A stretch of 45,141 bases of DNA from positions 1 through 45,141 of the forward strand of contig JAUNVF010000015.1 in the NCBI GenBank assembly GCA_030537815.1, given 5' to 3'. Each line of letters opens with the position of its first letter. Within the stretch, counting starts at the first letter, position 1. This DNA is from Tissierellia bacterium. GTDB taxonomy: Bacteria > Bacillota > Clostridia > Tissierellales > Peptoniphilaceae. Below, in pieces: positions 33,163 to 42,679 of this stretch. Made by a program: the position numbers and the translations under genes. The notes beneath the pieces were generated by a model that saw only the letters and a program-made list of their open reading frames with translations, had not been told where the DNA came from and ran no database searches.

Positions 33163-33168
33163 ATTAAA

Positions 33169-34428
33169 ATGACAGAACATGTATTAAAAGATGTAAAGGA
33201 AACAAAGACAATTAATAGTTTGAAAAGATCTATACTCGGACTACAACATTTGATCGCCATGTTTGGCGCGACAGTTTTAGTTCCAATTCTAACAGGCTTA
33301 TCACCTAGTGTGGCGCTTCTTTCCGCAGGTGTGGGTACAATTATTTTTCACTTCGTTACAGATAAAAAAGTTCCAGTATTTTTAGGATCATCATTCGCAT
33401 TTATACCGGTAATATTAAAAGTTAAAGAAATGTATAATCAAGACCTGGCATATGCTCAAGGAGGCATATTGATCGCAGGTTTAATTTATGTCTTATTATC
33501 TTTCGTTATAGACAAAATCGGCACTGAAAATATAAATAAATATCTACCGGCACAAGTTATTGGTCCGATGATTATAGTAATTGGGCTTAACCTAATACCT
33601 ACTGCAATAGGAATGGCATCAGATAATCTTCCTATAGCTTTGCTTACATTGGCAACCTGTCTGATAGTTCAGAACTTCACTAGAGGATTCATAAGACAAT
33701 TATCAATATTGATAGCAGTTGTGGTCGGTTATCTCGCATCTCTTTCATTGAATTTAGTCGATACCAGCATTATAAGCACAGCAAGCTTATTTTCGGTTCC
33801 GGATTTTAGTTTACCTAAATTCAGTTTGCCAGCTATAATAACCATAGCTCCTATCATACTTGCAGTTTTTATGGAGCATTTAGGAGATGTTAAGACAAAT
33901 GGTCAGGTTGTCGGGAAAGATTTCTTAAAAGACCCGGGATTAAATAAAACACTTTTGGGGGATGGACTTGCTACAGTATTTGCGGCTATGATCGGTGGAC
34001 CTGCAAATACAACTTATGGTGAAAATACAGCGGTCTTAGCTGTAACAAAAAACTATGATTCATCTCTTTTGAGATTGGCGGCAATATATGCGATAGTTCT
34101 TTCATTTATTGGTAAACTTGGGGGAGTTCTCCATTCAATACCCGTATTTGTTATGGGTGGGATATCAATAGTTCTATTTAGTATGATAGCATTGGTCGGA
34201 GTAAAGACGATCAGGACCAATAAGGTTAAATTAAATATACCAAATATAATAATAATGGGCAGTATAATAATTTTGGGATTATTTAGCGGTCAGATAGAGA
34301 AGTTTACGGGAGTTATGCCAGGAATCAGAATCACTGACTCCATATCAATTTCAGGATTAAGTTTTGCTGCAATAGTTGGAATAATATTGAATATAGTCTT
34401 TTCACTGATAGGCAATAAAGAAAAATAA
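33169..34428 (+). CDS. uraA: Uracil permease
   Basis: NCS2-family proton symporter, 419 aa, about 14 membrane segments. [17 protein letters not shown], the [12 protein letters not shown] region, and [18 protein letters not shown] (with the substrate-binding motif) are characteristic; [15 protein letters not shown] also fits UraA/PyrP. The PyrR element in the leader supports uracil, rather than xanthine, as substrate. Single gene with its own promoter and a very strong terminator. Confidence 0.93.
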   Translation: MTEHVLKDVKETKTINSLKRSILGLQHLIAMFGATVLVPILTGLSPSVALLSAGVGTIIFHFVTDKKVPVFLGSSFAFIPVILKVKEMYNQDLAYAQGGILIAGLIYVLLSFVIDKIGTENINKYLPAQVIGPMIIVIGLNLIPTAIGMASDNLPIALLTLATCLIVQNFTRGFIRQLSILIAVVVGYLASLSLNLVDTSIISTASLFSVPDFSLPKFSLPAIITIAPIILAVFMEHLGDVKTNGQVVGKDFLKDPGLNKTLLGDGLATVFAAMIGGPANTTYGENTAVLAVTKNYDSSLLRLAAIYAIVLSFIGKLGGVLHSIPVFVMGGISIVLFSMIALVGVKTIRTNKVKLNIPNIIIMGSIIILGLFSGQIEKFTGVMPGIRITDSISISGLSFAAIVGIILNIVFSLIGNKEK

Positions 34429-34430
34429 GA

Positions 34431-34475
34431 AAATGAGCTGTTAAAATGACCAATAATCATTTTAACAGCTCATTT
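34431..34475. terminator. Terminator with a 19-bp perfect stem
   Basis: 34431-34449 pairs perfectly with 34457-34475 around the 7-base loop CCAATAA. It lies between convergent uraA and the DUF3887 gene and can act both ways. Confidence 0.9.
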
Positions 34476-34498
34476 AATTTATTAAAATCAGATGAGAA

Positions 34499-34900
34499 TT
34501 ATTTTACAAAAAATCCTGAGATTATATAATCCTCATCTAAAACGACTGTATAAATTAATTTAGATTCCGAGAATTTTGCATTTACGAAAACTCTTGCGAG
34601 GGGACCGTGTTTTTTATCGACTTTTTCTGTAAATTTAACTTCTTTAATTTCTTCGAAATCGCCTACTTTATCCATTATTTTTTCATCTAAATCTTTAAGA
34701 GCATCATCGCTCAATACTTCTTTTAATTCTTCAGAACATAGATCTCTAAAATCATCATAATTATTTTCTATATGATAAATCACCGCTTTCTCCGCAATCT
34801 CCTTCGCTTTTTCTTCATCAAAATGAGATTCTCCTTTTGAGCAGCCTATAAGGATGATCATACTCAAGATGCTGATAATTAAAAATTTAATATATTTCAT
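34499..34900 (-). CDS. DUF3887-type lipoprotein
   Basis: Small lipoprotein (133 aa). Lipobox ILIGC with Cys at about 20, then an alpha/beta domain (about 30-133) with KAVIYHIENNYDDF..LCSEELKEVL and a terminal beta-sheet (ARVFVNAKF, YTVVLDEDYIISGFF), resembling DUF3887 domains of the NTF2-like kind. Function unknown. The start overlaps the YhfC-like gene by 14 bases, so the pair is co-translated; the two gene types are associated in other Bacillota as far as I recall. Confidence 0.75.
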   Translation of the reverse strand: MKYIKFLIISILSMIILIGCSKGESHFDEEKAKEIAEKAVIYHIENNYDDFRDLCSEELKEVLSDDALKDLDEKIMDKVGDFEEIKEVKFTEKVDKKHGPLARVFVNAKFSESKLIYTVVLDEDYIISGFFVK

Positions 34901-35456
34901 TTTCCTTCCTCCTATTTCTATATAATTTTGCTACATATATCAAAAGCAATATTGTTTCAAAACTGATTATGAATTCCATTAAAAATGGATTAGAGCGATA
35001 TGGCATGAAATCAAAGACTGTGTGAATTAATATGGCTATAATCAGGTATTTTAATTCTGATTTTTTATTGAATCCCTCCCAAATGACAATAGACAGACAT
35101 ATATGAACTATTGTGACGACAATTCTTTCATAATAAGCTAAAGGATGAAGTCCGGTTATTCCAAATTTATAAAAAAGCCATAAAATTTCCATAAAAGAAT
35201 GTCCGACGCCAAATACCATAGCATATTTTAATGCCGACTCTTCTTTTAAAAAGAATTTTCGAATTATAAATCTTCCCAATTCTTCAAATACGCCGGCTGT
35301 AAATGCATAGAAAAAAATTGCAAATAAAATATGATCAGCGATAATCAAATTAAAATTAATCGAATGAGATAAATAATTGAGTATTTGAAATCTTATTAAA
35401 ATTTGTGATATAAAAAAAGAAAATAAACCTAATAAAAATACTTTTAAATATTTCAT
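34887..35456 (-). CDS. YhfC-family intramembrane protease
   Basis: Polytopic membrane protein, 189 aa, about six helices. The paired motifs AGVFEELGRFIIRKF and YAMVFGVGHSFMEILW are the E-E-x-x-R and GHxxxE sites of the YhfC glutamic-type intramembrane protease family, with a further conserved His in LIHTVFDF. It probably cleaves membrane-embedded substrates; none is known. TAGGAGGA lies before ATG 35456. The DUF3887 lipoprotein gene follows in overlap and may encode a partner or substrate. Confidence 0.78.
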   Translation of the reverse strand: MKYLKVFLLGLFSFFISQILIRFQILNYLSHSINFNLIIADHILFAIFFYAFTAGVFEELGRFIIRKFFLKEESALKYAMVFGVGHSFMEILWLFYKFGITGLHPLAYYERIVVTIVHICLSIVIWEGFNKKSELKYLIIAILIHTVFDFMPYRSNPFLMEFIISFETILLLIYVAKLYRNRRKENEIY

Positions 35457-35479
35457 TATATCCTCCTACTGTTATATAT

Positions 35480-35508
35480 ATAATATAACAAACCAAGTTT
35501 ATAGTCAA
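35480..35508 (-). promoter_or_regulatory. Promoter of the YhfC-DUF3887 operon
   Basis: On the - strand TTGACT (35508-35503), 17-base spacer, TATTAT (35485-35480). Confidence 0.75.
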
Positions 35509-35597
35509 TGATATTTATTTTGATATCTTTTTTATGGAAGAAATTGATAATATAGTTTATAATTAATCTGGACGATGAATTAGTGATGGAGGAAAAT

Positions 35598-36938
35598 ATG
35601 AAGACTAAAATAAAAGATACGATTATAATAGGGCTCGCTTTATTTGCGATGTTTTTTGGAGCCGGGAATCTTATTTTCCCGCCGTCACTGGGTCTTTTAA
35701 ACGGAGATAAATGGTTTTTTGCAATGGTAGGATTTATGACAACAGCGATAGGAATGCCTGTTATGGGAATTATAGCGACTGCAAAAGCGGGAGGTCATCT
35801 GCATGATCTATCGGATAGGATAAGCGTAAAATTTTCTAAAATTCTGAGTACATTGATAATGATTTCTATCGGACCTTTACTGGCTATACCTAGGACTGCA
35901 GCAACTACATATGAAATAGCGATCTCTCCAATTTTTAAATCTATAAGCCCTATGATGGGATCTATAATTTTCTTTTCTATAGTTTTATTTTTTGTGCTGT
36001 CACCAAATAAAATCATAGATCGAATTGGGAAAATCCTAACTCCAATTCTATTTGTTGTGCTTTTGACCATGCTTTTAAAAGGATTTATTCACCCCATGGG
36101 CAATCCGAAAGATATAGGTGCTTTGCGTAGCTTTGGAAATGGATTTGAAGAGGGATACCAAACAATGGATGCATTTGCTTCAGTTGTATTTACAATGATA
36201 ATAATAAATGCTATAAAATCCAAAGGCTATGAGTCAAAGAAAAATATAGTTAATATGACCATAGGTGCAGGAATTATATCTGCAATAGGGCTTATGATTA
36301 TATATGGTGGTCTAGTTTATTTGGGTGCTATGAGCGGAGAGCTTTTAGGAGAAGATACTGGAAGAGTAGAACTTCTCATGTATATATCTAGAAATCTATG
36401 GGGATATTTTGGAATGATATTGCTGAGTATAGCTGTCGCTCTTGCTTGTCTTACTACGGCAATAGGACTTACTGCAACTTGTGGTGAATATTTTTCGTCA
36501 TTGACTAAAAATAAAATCAGTTATAGAAATATTGTAATTGCGATTTCGCTTTTTAGCGCCATAATGACAACAGTAGGAGTTGATGGAATAGTTTCAGTTG
36601 CTGAACCTTTACTGACGACTATTTATCCCATGTTAATAGTGCTCATAATAATGAGCTTATTTGATAAGTATTTAAAAAGACCGGCCTATATAGGAGCAGT
36701 TATCGGGGCATTTGTTATAGGACTAATACAGGGAGTTTCACTTATAGTACCTAAGACTGCGGCAATATTAAGTACTCATATTGGGGGAGAGGCCTCTAGG
36801 AAGTTTACAGCAATTTTTTCAAAATCCAAGGATATAATGAATCTGCTTCCTTTTTCAAAACAAGGTTTTGCATGGCTACTTCCCAGCATAATATTGGCGA
36901 TTGTATTTACAATTTTATTTAAAGAAAGAAAAAATTAA
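35598..36938 (+). CDS. brnQ: Branched-chain amino acid carrier, BrnQ family
   Basis: Sodium or proton symporter for Leu, Ile and Val, 446 aa, about 12 helices. FGAGNLIFPPSLG near the N-terminus, the TAIGMPVMGI stretch, and TTAIGLTATCGEYFSSL are the LIVCS-family marks. Start ATG 35598 follows GGAGG by 6 bases; GTG 35583 and ATG 35586 upstream are in frame but precede that site. Single gene. A TATAAT at 35558-35563 may be its -10, but I see no good -35. Confidence 0.93.
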   Translation: MKTKIKDTIIIGLALFAMFFGAGNLIFPPSLGLLNGDKWFFAMVGFMTTAIGMPVMGIIATAKAGGHLHDLSDRISVKFSKILSTLIMISIGPLLAIPRTAATTYEIAISPIFKSISPMMGSIIFFSIVLFFVLSPNKIIDRIGKILTPILFVVLLTMLLKGFIHPMGNPKDIGALRSFGNGFEEGYQTMDAFASVVFTMIIINAIKSKGYESKKNIVNMTIGAGIISAIGLMIIYGGLVYLGAMSGELLGEDTGRVELLMYISRNLWGYFGMILLSIAVALACLTTAIGLTATCGEYFSSLTKNKISYRNIVIAISLFSAIMTTVGVDGIVSVAEPLLTTIYPMLIVLIIMSLFDKYLKRPAYIGAVIGAFVIGLIQGVSLIVPKTAAILSTHIGGEASRKFTAIFSKSKDIMNLLPFSKQGFAWLLPSIILAIVFTILFKERKN

Positions 36939-36945
36939 ATTAATG

Positions 36946-36988
36946 AGGCTTTAAATAGATTTATGAAATTTCTTTTAAGCCTTAAAAT
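36946..36988 (+). terminator. Terminator after brnQ
   Basis: AGGCTT (36946-36951) pairs with AAGCCT (36977-36982), with further A/T pairs inside after one mismatch, then TAAAATTTG. Long loop, modest quality. Confidence 0.5.
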
Positions 36989-37017
36989 TTGTTAAAATCT
37001 ATATCTTATTGTATAAT
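36989..37017 (+). promoter_or_regulatory. Promoter of the DUF4015-thioesterase unit
   Basis: TTGTTA (36989-36994), 17-base spacer, TATAAT (37012-37017). It places the transcript start after the ATG at 37020, which supports ATG 37053 as the real start. Confidence 0.75.
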
Positions 37018-37052
37018 TAATGAGAAATTCTAATATTGAGAATGGAGATAAT

Positions 37053-38966
37053 ATGAGCAGAACAGAAGAATCTAGAAGAAGACGCAGAGAAAAAGCGAAA
37101 AGGACAAATATAATAACATCTGTCGTAATTTTGGCTATTGTACTCATATTGGTAGTAGCGATAAAAGCTTTTAGCGGTGGTTCAGATAAACCCAAAAAGC
37201 CTTCTGAAGAAAAGAAGATTACGGATGTTAAGAAGAATGAAAAAAAGCAAAAAGATGATAAGAAAAAAGACAAAGGACCAGAAGATAAGAAAAAGCCTGA
37301 AGAGTCTATAGAAGATGAAAAAGACAAAAAAGAAGAAAAACAAAAAATAGAGGCTGAGAGAAAAGAAAAATACGGGGAATTTTATGTGCCCCTTCCTGAA
37401 AAAACAAAGGAAGCTAGAGATGTAAAAGTTAAGGGATTATACGTTACCCAGACTACAGCCGCTTATGATTTCAACGAAGATAATATAAAGAGATATGAAG
37501 ATTATATTCGATATGTAAATGGCGAATCTGAGACGGGGCCCGATTCGGTTGAAGATATCAATAAGCTAGAGAGGATTCTGGCTATATGCAATGCGACTGA
37601 AATAAATGGTCTAGTAATCGATATTAAATCTGACGACGGATATATAACTTGGAATAGCGATATCGATGTAGTTAATAATCTCGGTACGGCTATGCCGGCA
37701 TCTCAGGATAATTTTGAAAATTTGATAAAGTATATGAAAGAACATGATATATATCCTATGGCGAGGATAGTGGTATTTAAAGATTTTATACTTCCTGAAT
37801 TAAAACCAGAGCATGCTATGCAGTTAAATGCTGGCGGAATATATACAGATGATCAGGGAATGCCATGGGTTAATCAATATGATAAATTCGTTTGGGATTA
37901 TGTAGTAGCTACATCAAAAGAAGCAGCTTTAAGAGGTTTTGAAGAAATTCATTTCGACTATATAAGATTCCCGGACAATGCGGCTCATTATAACGAGATT
38001 GTCAATTTCCCCGGAAGAGATGGAAAGAGGAAAGATCAGAATATTCAAGATTTTATAAAATATGCTAAAGAAGAACTAAAGCCATATGGAGTAAAAGTTG
38101 GAGCAGCAGTTTTTGGAATTATAACTAGAAGCTGGGAAGATCAACCTGAAGATATAGGGCAAACATGGATAAAGATAACTAAAGATATCGATATAATAAG
38201 CCCTATGATATATCCGTCTCATTATTCTACAGGTTGGTATGGATATGACTATCCGGATGCTCATCCTTATGGGGTATTTTTCCATTCTTTGAGAGAGGCT
38301 GTTGAAAAAAATTCCTCTGTAGAGAATCCTGCAAAGATAAGGCCTTGGATACAAGGTTTCACAGCACCTTGGGTTGATGGACATATAGAATATACCCCGG
38401 AGGTAATTGCTGAACAGGTTAAAGCAGGGGTTGAGCTAGGAATCGATGAATATCTAGTATGGAATGCAGTGAATGAGTACGAACCTATGACTTTTAAAGC
38501 TACGACCGGATTTGTTCAAGATAAAGAAATTGATCCAAATAATCTCCCTGAATATACTAATGATATGCTTCAATCAGAGAGAGATGGAGCTGAGGCATCA
38601 TTGGTTGATAAACTCGATAGAAGTCCGTATGCGGCGATTGCAAATTATTTGAATGCATTGTCGAATGGATATAGCGATGAAGTCTACCTTCTCACGAAGA
38701 GGAGTGAAAGAGCGGATAATTTCGAGGAATTTAATAATAATTTCAAAGAAAAAGCTTTGGGATTAGGGGACTTTTCAGTAAATAATGTCAAGAAAAATGA
38801 CAAAGGATATGAATTTAGCGTTGATGGAAATTTCTTATCCGTCGATGGTCAAGCTGTAGTAGATTCATTAGGTATTCAGGTCGTATTGGAAGATGGCATA
38901 TTTAAAATAATACCGCCACAACTAAAATACGAACAAGTCCAAGTCACAGCTGAAGACTCCGAATAG
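37053..38966 (+). CDS. DUF4015 putative glycoside hydrolase, membrane-anchored
   Basis: 637 aa. A basic N-terminus and one membrane segment (about 18-40) are followed by a long Lys/Glu-rich spacer (about 45-115) and a TIM-barrel domain of the DUF4015 type (about 125-480). The barrel shows VKGLYVTQTTAA, NGLVIDIKSDDGYI, YPMARIVVFKD, EIHFDYIRFPD, DIISPMIYPSHYS and IRPWIQGF; the acidic pairs after these strands are probable catalytic sites. A C-terminal region (about 510-637) resembles no family I know. Likely acts on a wall or surface glycan; substrate unknown. Start ATG 37053 is 6 bases after GGAG. Confidence 0.82.
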   Translation: MSRTEESRRRRREKAKRTNIITSVVILAIVLILVVAIKAFSGGSDKPKKPSEEKKITDVKKNEKKQKDDKKKDKGPEDKKKPEESIEDEKDKKEEKQKIEAERKEKYGEFYVPLPEKTKEARDVKVKGLYVTQTTAAYDFNEDNIKRYEDYIRYVNGESETGPDSVEDINKLERILAICNATEINGLVIDIKSDDGYITWNSDIDVVNNLGTAMPASQDNFENLIKYMKEHDIYPMARIVVFKDFILPELKPEHAMQLNAGGIYTDDQGMPWVNQYDKFVWDYVVATSKEAALRGFEEIHFDYIRFPDNAAHYNEIVNFPGRDGKRKDQNIQDFIKYAKEELKPYGVKVGAAVFGIITRSWEDQPEDIGQTWIKITKDIDIISPMIYPSHYSTGWYGYDYPDAHPYGVFFHSLREAVEKNSSVENPAKIRPWIQGFTAPWVDGHIEYTPEVIAEQVKAGVELGIDEYLVWNAVNEYEPMTFKATTGFVQDKEIDPNNLPEYTNDMLQSERDGAEASLVDKLDRSPYAAIANYLNALSNGYSDEVYLLTKRSERADNFEEFNNNFKEKALGLGDFSVNNVKKNDKGYEFSVDGNFLSVDGQAVVDSLGIQVVLEDGIFKIIPPQLKYEQVQVTAEDSE

Positions 38967-38988
38967 TAGATTTATTTTTGGGAGAATT

Positions 38989-39720
38989 ATGAGTAGTCAA
39001 TACTATAGTGAAGAAAAGATAATCCCAGATGATTTATGCGATCAAGCTGGCAATATGAATCTAGTAGATATGATTAATAGAATGATTGAGATTTCTACAA
39101 ATCATTTTAATATGAGTCAAGATGGAGATATCTTTAAAAATACTCTTTGGGTACTTCTTTCTTGGGATATCGAAATCGTAGATATTCCTGTTAAAGGAAA
39201 AAAATATAAATTTGGAACAGAATTGCTTGGGTATTCTTCTTTTTTATTCGCAAGAAGATACAGCATTAAAGACGGAGACAGAGAGATCGTAAAAGCTTAT
39301 TCGATTTGGACAATTATAGATCCGCTTACTAGAAGAGTTATGAGAATTCCCAAAGACTCAAGAGAAGGTATCAAAAAGTTGAAAAAAAGGGAATTCGACA
39401 ATTATAGACCTAAGATCTCCGATCTCGAAGATAAAGGTATATCTTATGACTTGGAGATAGAGCCAAGCGATATAGACGGGAATTTACATGTGAATAATAC
39501 AGTATATTTAAAATGGTTTTTTGAAAAGTTAAATAGGAAAATTAATTTTAATCGCATTAAAATATTGTATTTAAAAGAAATCCTAGCTCAAGAAGAAATC
39601 GAGATTATCATAGACTTTTCTGAAGATTTTAATAAAGCCGAGTTCAAAGAAAAGAAGACCGGAGAAAGAAAGGCCATGCTTGAAATATACCATGATAATT
39701 CTCAAAAGACTTCAATATAA
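38989..39720 (+). CDS. Acyl-ACP thioesterase
   Basis: Double hot-dog fold hydrolase (243 aa) of the FatA/FatB-like family in anaerobes, releasing fatty acids from acyl carrier protein. The second hot-dog domain has IEPSDIDGNLHVNNTVYLKWFFE (given as IEPSDIDGN and LHVNNTVYLKW), with the conserved N-H-x-N-N-x-x-Y site; the first has LLSWDIEIVDIPVKG and FLFARRYSI. Cytosolic. It follows the DUF4015 gene by 22 bases with GGGAG before the ATG, so the two are probably co-transcribed, though no functional link is evident. Confidence 0.85.
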   Translation: MSSQYYSEEKIIPDDLCDQAGNMNLVDMINRMIEISTNHFNMSQDGDIFKNTLWVLLSWDIEIVDIPVKGKKYKFGTELLGYSSFLFARRYSIKDGDREIVKAYSIWTIIDPLTRRVMRIPKDSREGIKKLKKREFDNYRPKISDLEDKGISYDLEIEPSDIDGNLHVNNTVYLKWFFEKLNRKINFNRIKILYLKEILAQEEIEIIIDFSEDFNKAEFKEKKTGERKAMLEIYHDNSQKTSI

Positions 39721-39750
39721 AAAAACTTTTATTAATTAAAGCTAAAACAC

Positions 39751-39779
39751 TTGACAAGGTATAAGTATTAAACTATAAT
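39751..39779 (+). promoter_or_regulatory. Consensus promoter of the argGH T-box transcript
   Basis: TTGACA (39751-39756), 17-base spacer, TATAAT (39774-39779). Perfect sigma-A match; transcript start about 39786. Confidence 0.92.
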
Positions 39780-39785
39780 GTATAC

Positions 39786-40024
39786 TAATTCTATGAAATG
39801 TTGAGTAATATCATTGAGGATTACAGAGAGAGCGGGATAGGTGAGAGCCGATCATTCAGAGATGATGTGAAATAGGAACATGGAGAAGATATGGTGAGCT
39901 GCTAGCGAGCCATATACGTAAACCTGCGTTAAAGGATATGAGTGGATGATTTTTCATCAATTAGAGTGGTACCGCGTATTTTACGTCTCTTTTTCCAATA
40001 CAGAAAAAGAGACTTTTTATTTGT
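39786..40024 (+). ncRNA. T-box leader, probable arginine specifier
   Basis: The gene-free stretch 39721-40048 is a T-box leader. Stem I opens with TTCTATG...AGTAA and closes with GAAATAGGAACATGGAGAA; in that specifier loop AGG (Arg) followed by A fits best. The T-box sequence AGAGTGGTACCGCG is at 39963-39976. The competing terminator is GTCTCTTTTTC (39985-39995) with GAAAAAGAGAC (40003-40013), then TTTTTAT. Uncharged tRNA-Arg would stabilise the antiterminator and switch on argG, argH and the transporter. The specifier call is by eye. Confidence 0.93.
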
Positions 40025-40048
40025 AAAAAACAATATCGGGGGGACAAT

Positions 40049-41266
40049 ATGGGAAAATTAAATTTGAAAAAAGTAATACTAGCTTATTCGGGAGGATTAG
40101 ATACTTCCATAATAATCAATTGGCTAAAGGAAAATTATGGATGTGAGGTTATAGCTGTAGCCGCAGATTTAGGACAGGAAGAAGAACTTGAAGGATTAGA
40201 AGAAAAAGCTTTGGCTTCCGGTGCAAGCAAAATATATATCGAAGATCTTATAGATGAATTTATTGACGATTTTGCATTTGAAACTTTAAAAGCAGGAGCA
40301 AAATACGAGGGAGACTATCTGCTTGGTACTGCGATAGCAAGACCGGTTATAGCCAAGAGATTAGTTGAGATTGCACATAAAGAAAATGCTGATGCAATAG
40401 TTCATGGATGTACGGGAAAGGGAAATGATCAAGTTAGATTTGAACTTGGAATAAGAGCATTTGATGCAGAGATACCTATATTAGCACCGTGGAGAGTTTG
40501 GGAGATAAAATCAAGAGATGACGAATTAGAATATGCTGAAAAACATGGGATACCATTATTAAGATCCGGAGATTCAAGTTATTCAGAAGATAGAAATCTA
40601 TGGCATATATCTCATGAAGGACTTGAATTAGAAGATCCCGAATCAGAGCCGGATTGGGATAAGATGCTTACCTTGAGCGTAAATCCTGAAGATGCACCTG
40701 ATGAACCGACTTATATTACAGTTGAATTTGAAAAGGGCATACCTGTAGGTGTCGACGGTAAAAAGATGAAGGGTTCGGATATTGTAAGATATTTAAATGA
40801 AATCGGTGGTAAAAATGGAATCGGAATAGATGACATCGTTGAGAATAGATTGATAGGAATGAAGGTAAGAGGTGTTTATGAGAATCCCGGAGCTGCTATT
40901 TTATATCAAGCTCATTCATTTTTAGAGGCTCTCACTGTCGATAGAGATACTGTGCATCATAAGATAGAGATAGCAAATAAATTAGCTCAATTGATATATA
41001 ATGGTCAGTGGTTTTCAACTATAAGAAAGGCGATATCTGCATTTATAGATGTGACACAGGAGACCGTTACAGGAAGCGTAAAATTAAAATTATATAAGGG
41101 AAATGTAATAAATGCCGGAGCAAATTCACCATACACTCTATATCATGAGCAATATGCGACTTTTGGTGAAGACGGAGTTTACGATCAAACTGATTCACAG
41201 GGATTTGTCAATCTTTATGCGCTTCCGATAAAAGTACAGACGATGATGAGAGAAAATACTAAATAA
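40049..41266 (+). CDS. argG: Argininosuccinate synthase
   Basis: Joins citrulline and aspartate, using ATP, to argininosuccinate. 405 aa, normal length. The PP-loop [18 protein letters not shown] binds [16 protein letters not shown] and [12 protein letters not shown] are further family marks. A GGGGGG stretch before ATG 40049 is the ribosome site. First gene under the T-box. argH follows within 14 bases. Confidence 0.97.
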   Translation: MGKLNLKKVILAYSGGLDTSIIINWLKENYGCEVIAVAADLGQEEELEGLEEKALASGASKIYIEDLIDEFIDDFAFETLKAGAKYEGDYLLGTAIARPVIAKRLVEIAHKENADAIVHGCTGKGNDQVRFELGIRAFDAEIPILAPWRVWEIKSRDDELEYAEKHGIPLLRSGDSSYSEDRNLWHISHEGLELEDPESEPDWDKMLTLSVNPEDAPDEPTYITVEFEKGIPVGVDGKKMKGSDIVRYLNEIGGKNGIGIDDIVENRLIGMKVRGVYENPGAAILYQAHSFLEALTVDRDTVHHKIEIANKLAQLIYNGQWFSTIRKAISAFIDVTQETVTGSVKLKLYKGNVINAGANSPYTLYHEQYATFGEDGVYDQTDSQGFVNLYALPIKVQTMMRENTK

Positions 41267-41280
41267 ATTAAGGAGAAGAA

Positions 41281-42651
41281 ATGGCTGTTTGGAGCAAAAG
41301 ATTTTCGAAAGAATTAGATGATATAGCCAGGGAATACAATTCTTCAATAAAAGTCGACCATTTGATGTATAGAGAGGATATAACAGGATCGATAGCTCAT
41401 ACTGAGATGCTTGGAGAAAAAAATATAATCTCAGAAGATGATGCGGAAAAGATAGTAAATGGTTTGAGATCTATATTATCAGATATCGAATCAGGAGAAT
41501 TAGAGATTGATATGAATGCTGAGGATATCCACTTTTTTGTAGAGAAAGAACTGACAAAGAGGATCGGAGATGCGGGCAAGAGAATGCATACTGCAAGGTC
41601 TAGAAATGATCAGGTAGTTACGGATTTGAGACTCTATATCAGAAATAAATTAGATGAATTGCTTGAAGATATCAGAGCATTATCTAAATCTCTTATCGCA
41701 TTGTCAAAGGAAAATCTAGACAGCATAATGCCAGGTTACACTCATCTTCAAGCTGCACAACCCGTCACATTCGCACATCATTTAATGGCTTATGTGCAGA
41801 TGCTTATAAGAGATAAGGGGAGACTAGAAGACGCAAGGAAGAGATTAAATGAATGCCCACTAGGATCATGTGCATTAGCGACGACGGTATATGATATAGA
41901 TAGATTTATGACTGCAAAAAAACTGGGATTTGATAGACCTACAAGAAATAGTATGGATGCAGTTTCCGACAGGGATTTTGTATTAGAGGTTGAGTTTGCG
42001 ATATCTATGACCATGATTCATCTTTCTAGGCTTAGCGAAGAAATGATAATTTGGTCGAGTCAGGAATTTGGCTTTATAGAACTCGATGATTCTTTTACGA
42101 CGGGATCTTCTATAATGCCACAAAAGAAGAATCCTGATATGGCGGAATTGACCAGGGGAAAGACGGGAACTGTTATAGGAATCCTAAGCGGAATGCTTGT
42201 AACGATGAAGGGACTTCCCCTAGCATATAATAAGGATATGCAGGAAGATAAAAAGGGAATTTTCGAATGTATAGATATATTGTCCAAGAGCTTAAAAGTA
42301 ATGAAGGGCATGATCGATACATTGAGTGTAAAAAAAGAGACGATGCTCCATAAGGCGAATCATGGATATCTTGTTGCTACAGATCTAGCCGATTATTTAG
42401 CTGAAAGAGGTATACCATTTAGAGATGCTTATAATATCATCGGAGCAATTATAAAGGAAGCGTCAGAAAAAAAATCAGATTTAACTGATCTTCCTATGGA
42501 TTTTTATAAAAAGTATTCAGATAAATTCGATGAAGATTTATACCAATATATAAAACTGGAAAATTCCTTGAATAGAAGAAAGGTATACGGGGGACCAGCT
42601 CCGGAAACAGTTTTAAAACAGATTGAAGATACAGAAAAAGCACTTGAATAG
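41281..42651 (+). CDS. argH: Argininosuccinate lyase
   Basis: Splits argininosuccinate into arginine and fumarate. 456 aa, normal length. The fumarase/aspartase superfamily signature GSSIMPQKKNPD is present near residue 280, as are HTARSRNDQV and PGYTHLQAAQP (catalytic His region). AAGGAG is before ATG 41281. Second gene of the T-box operon. Confidence 0.97.
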   Translation: MAVWSKRFSKELDDIAREYNSSIKVDHLMYREDITGSIAHTEMLGEKNIISEDDAEKIVNGLRSILSDIESGELEIDMNAEDIHFFVEKELTKRIGDAGKRMHTARSRNDQVVTDLRLYIRNKLDELLEDIRALSKSLIALSKENLDSIMPGYTHLQAAQPVTFAHHLMAYVQMLIRDKGRLEDARKRLNECPLGSCALATTVYDIDRFMTAKKLGFDRPTRNSMDAVSDRDFVLEVEFAISMTMIHLSRLSEEMIIWSSQEFGFIELDDSFTTGSSIMPQKKNPDMAELTRGKTGTVIGILSGMLVTMKGLPLAYNKDMQEDKKGIFECIDILSKSLKVMKGMIDTLSVKKETMLHKANHGYLVATDLADYLAERGIPFRDAYNIIGAIIKEASEKKSDLTDLPMDFYKKYSDKFDEDLYQYIKLENSLNRRKVYGGPAPETVLKQIEDTEKALE

Positions 42652-42679
42652 AAAATGTAGTAGTTAATGGAGGATTATG

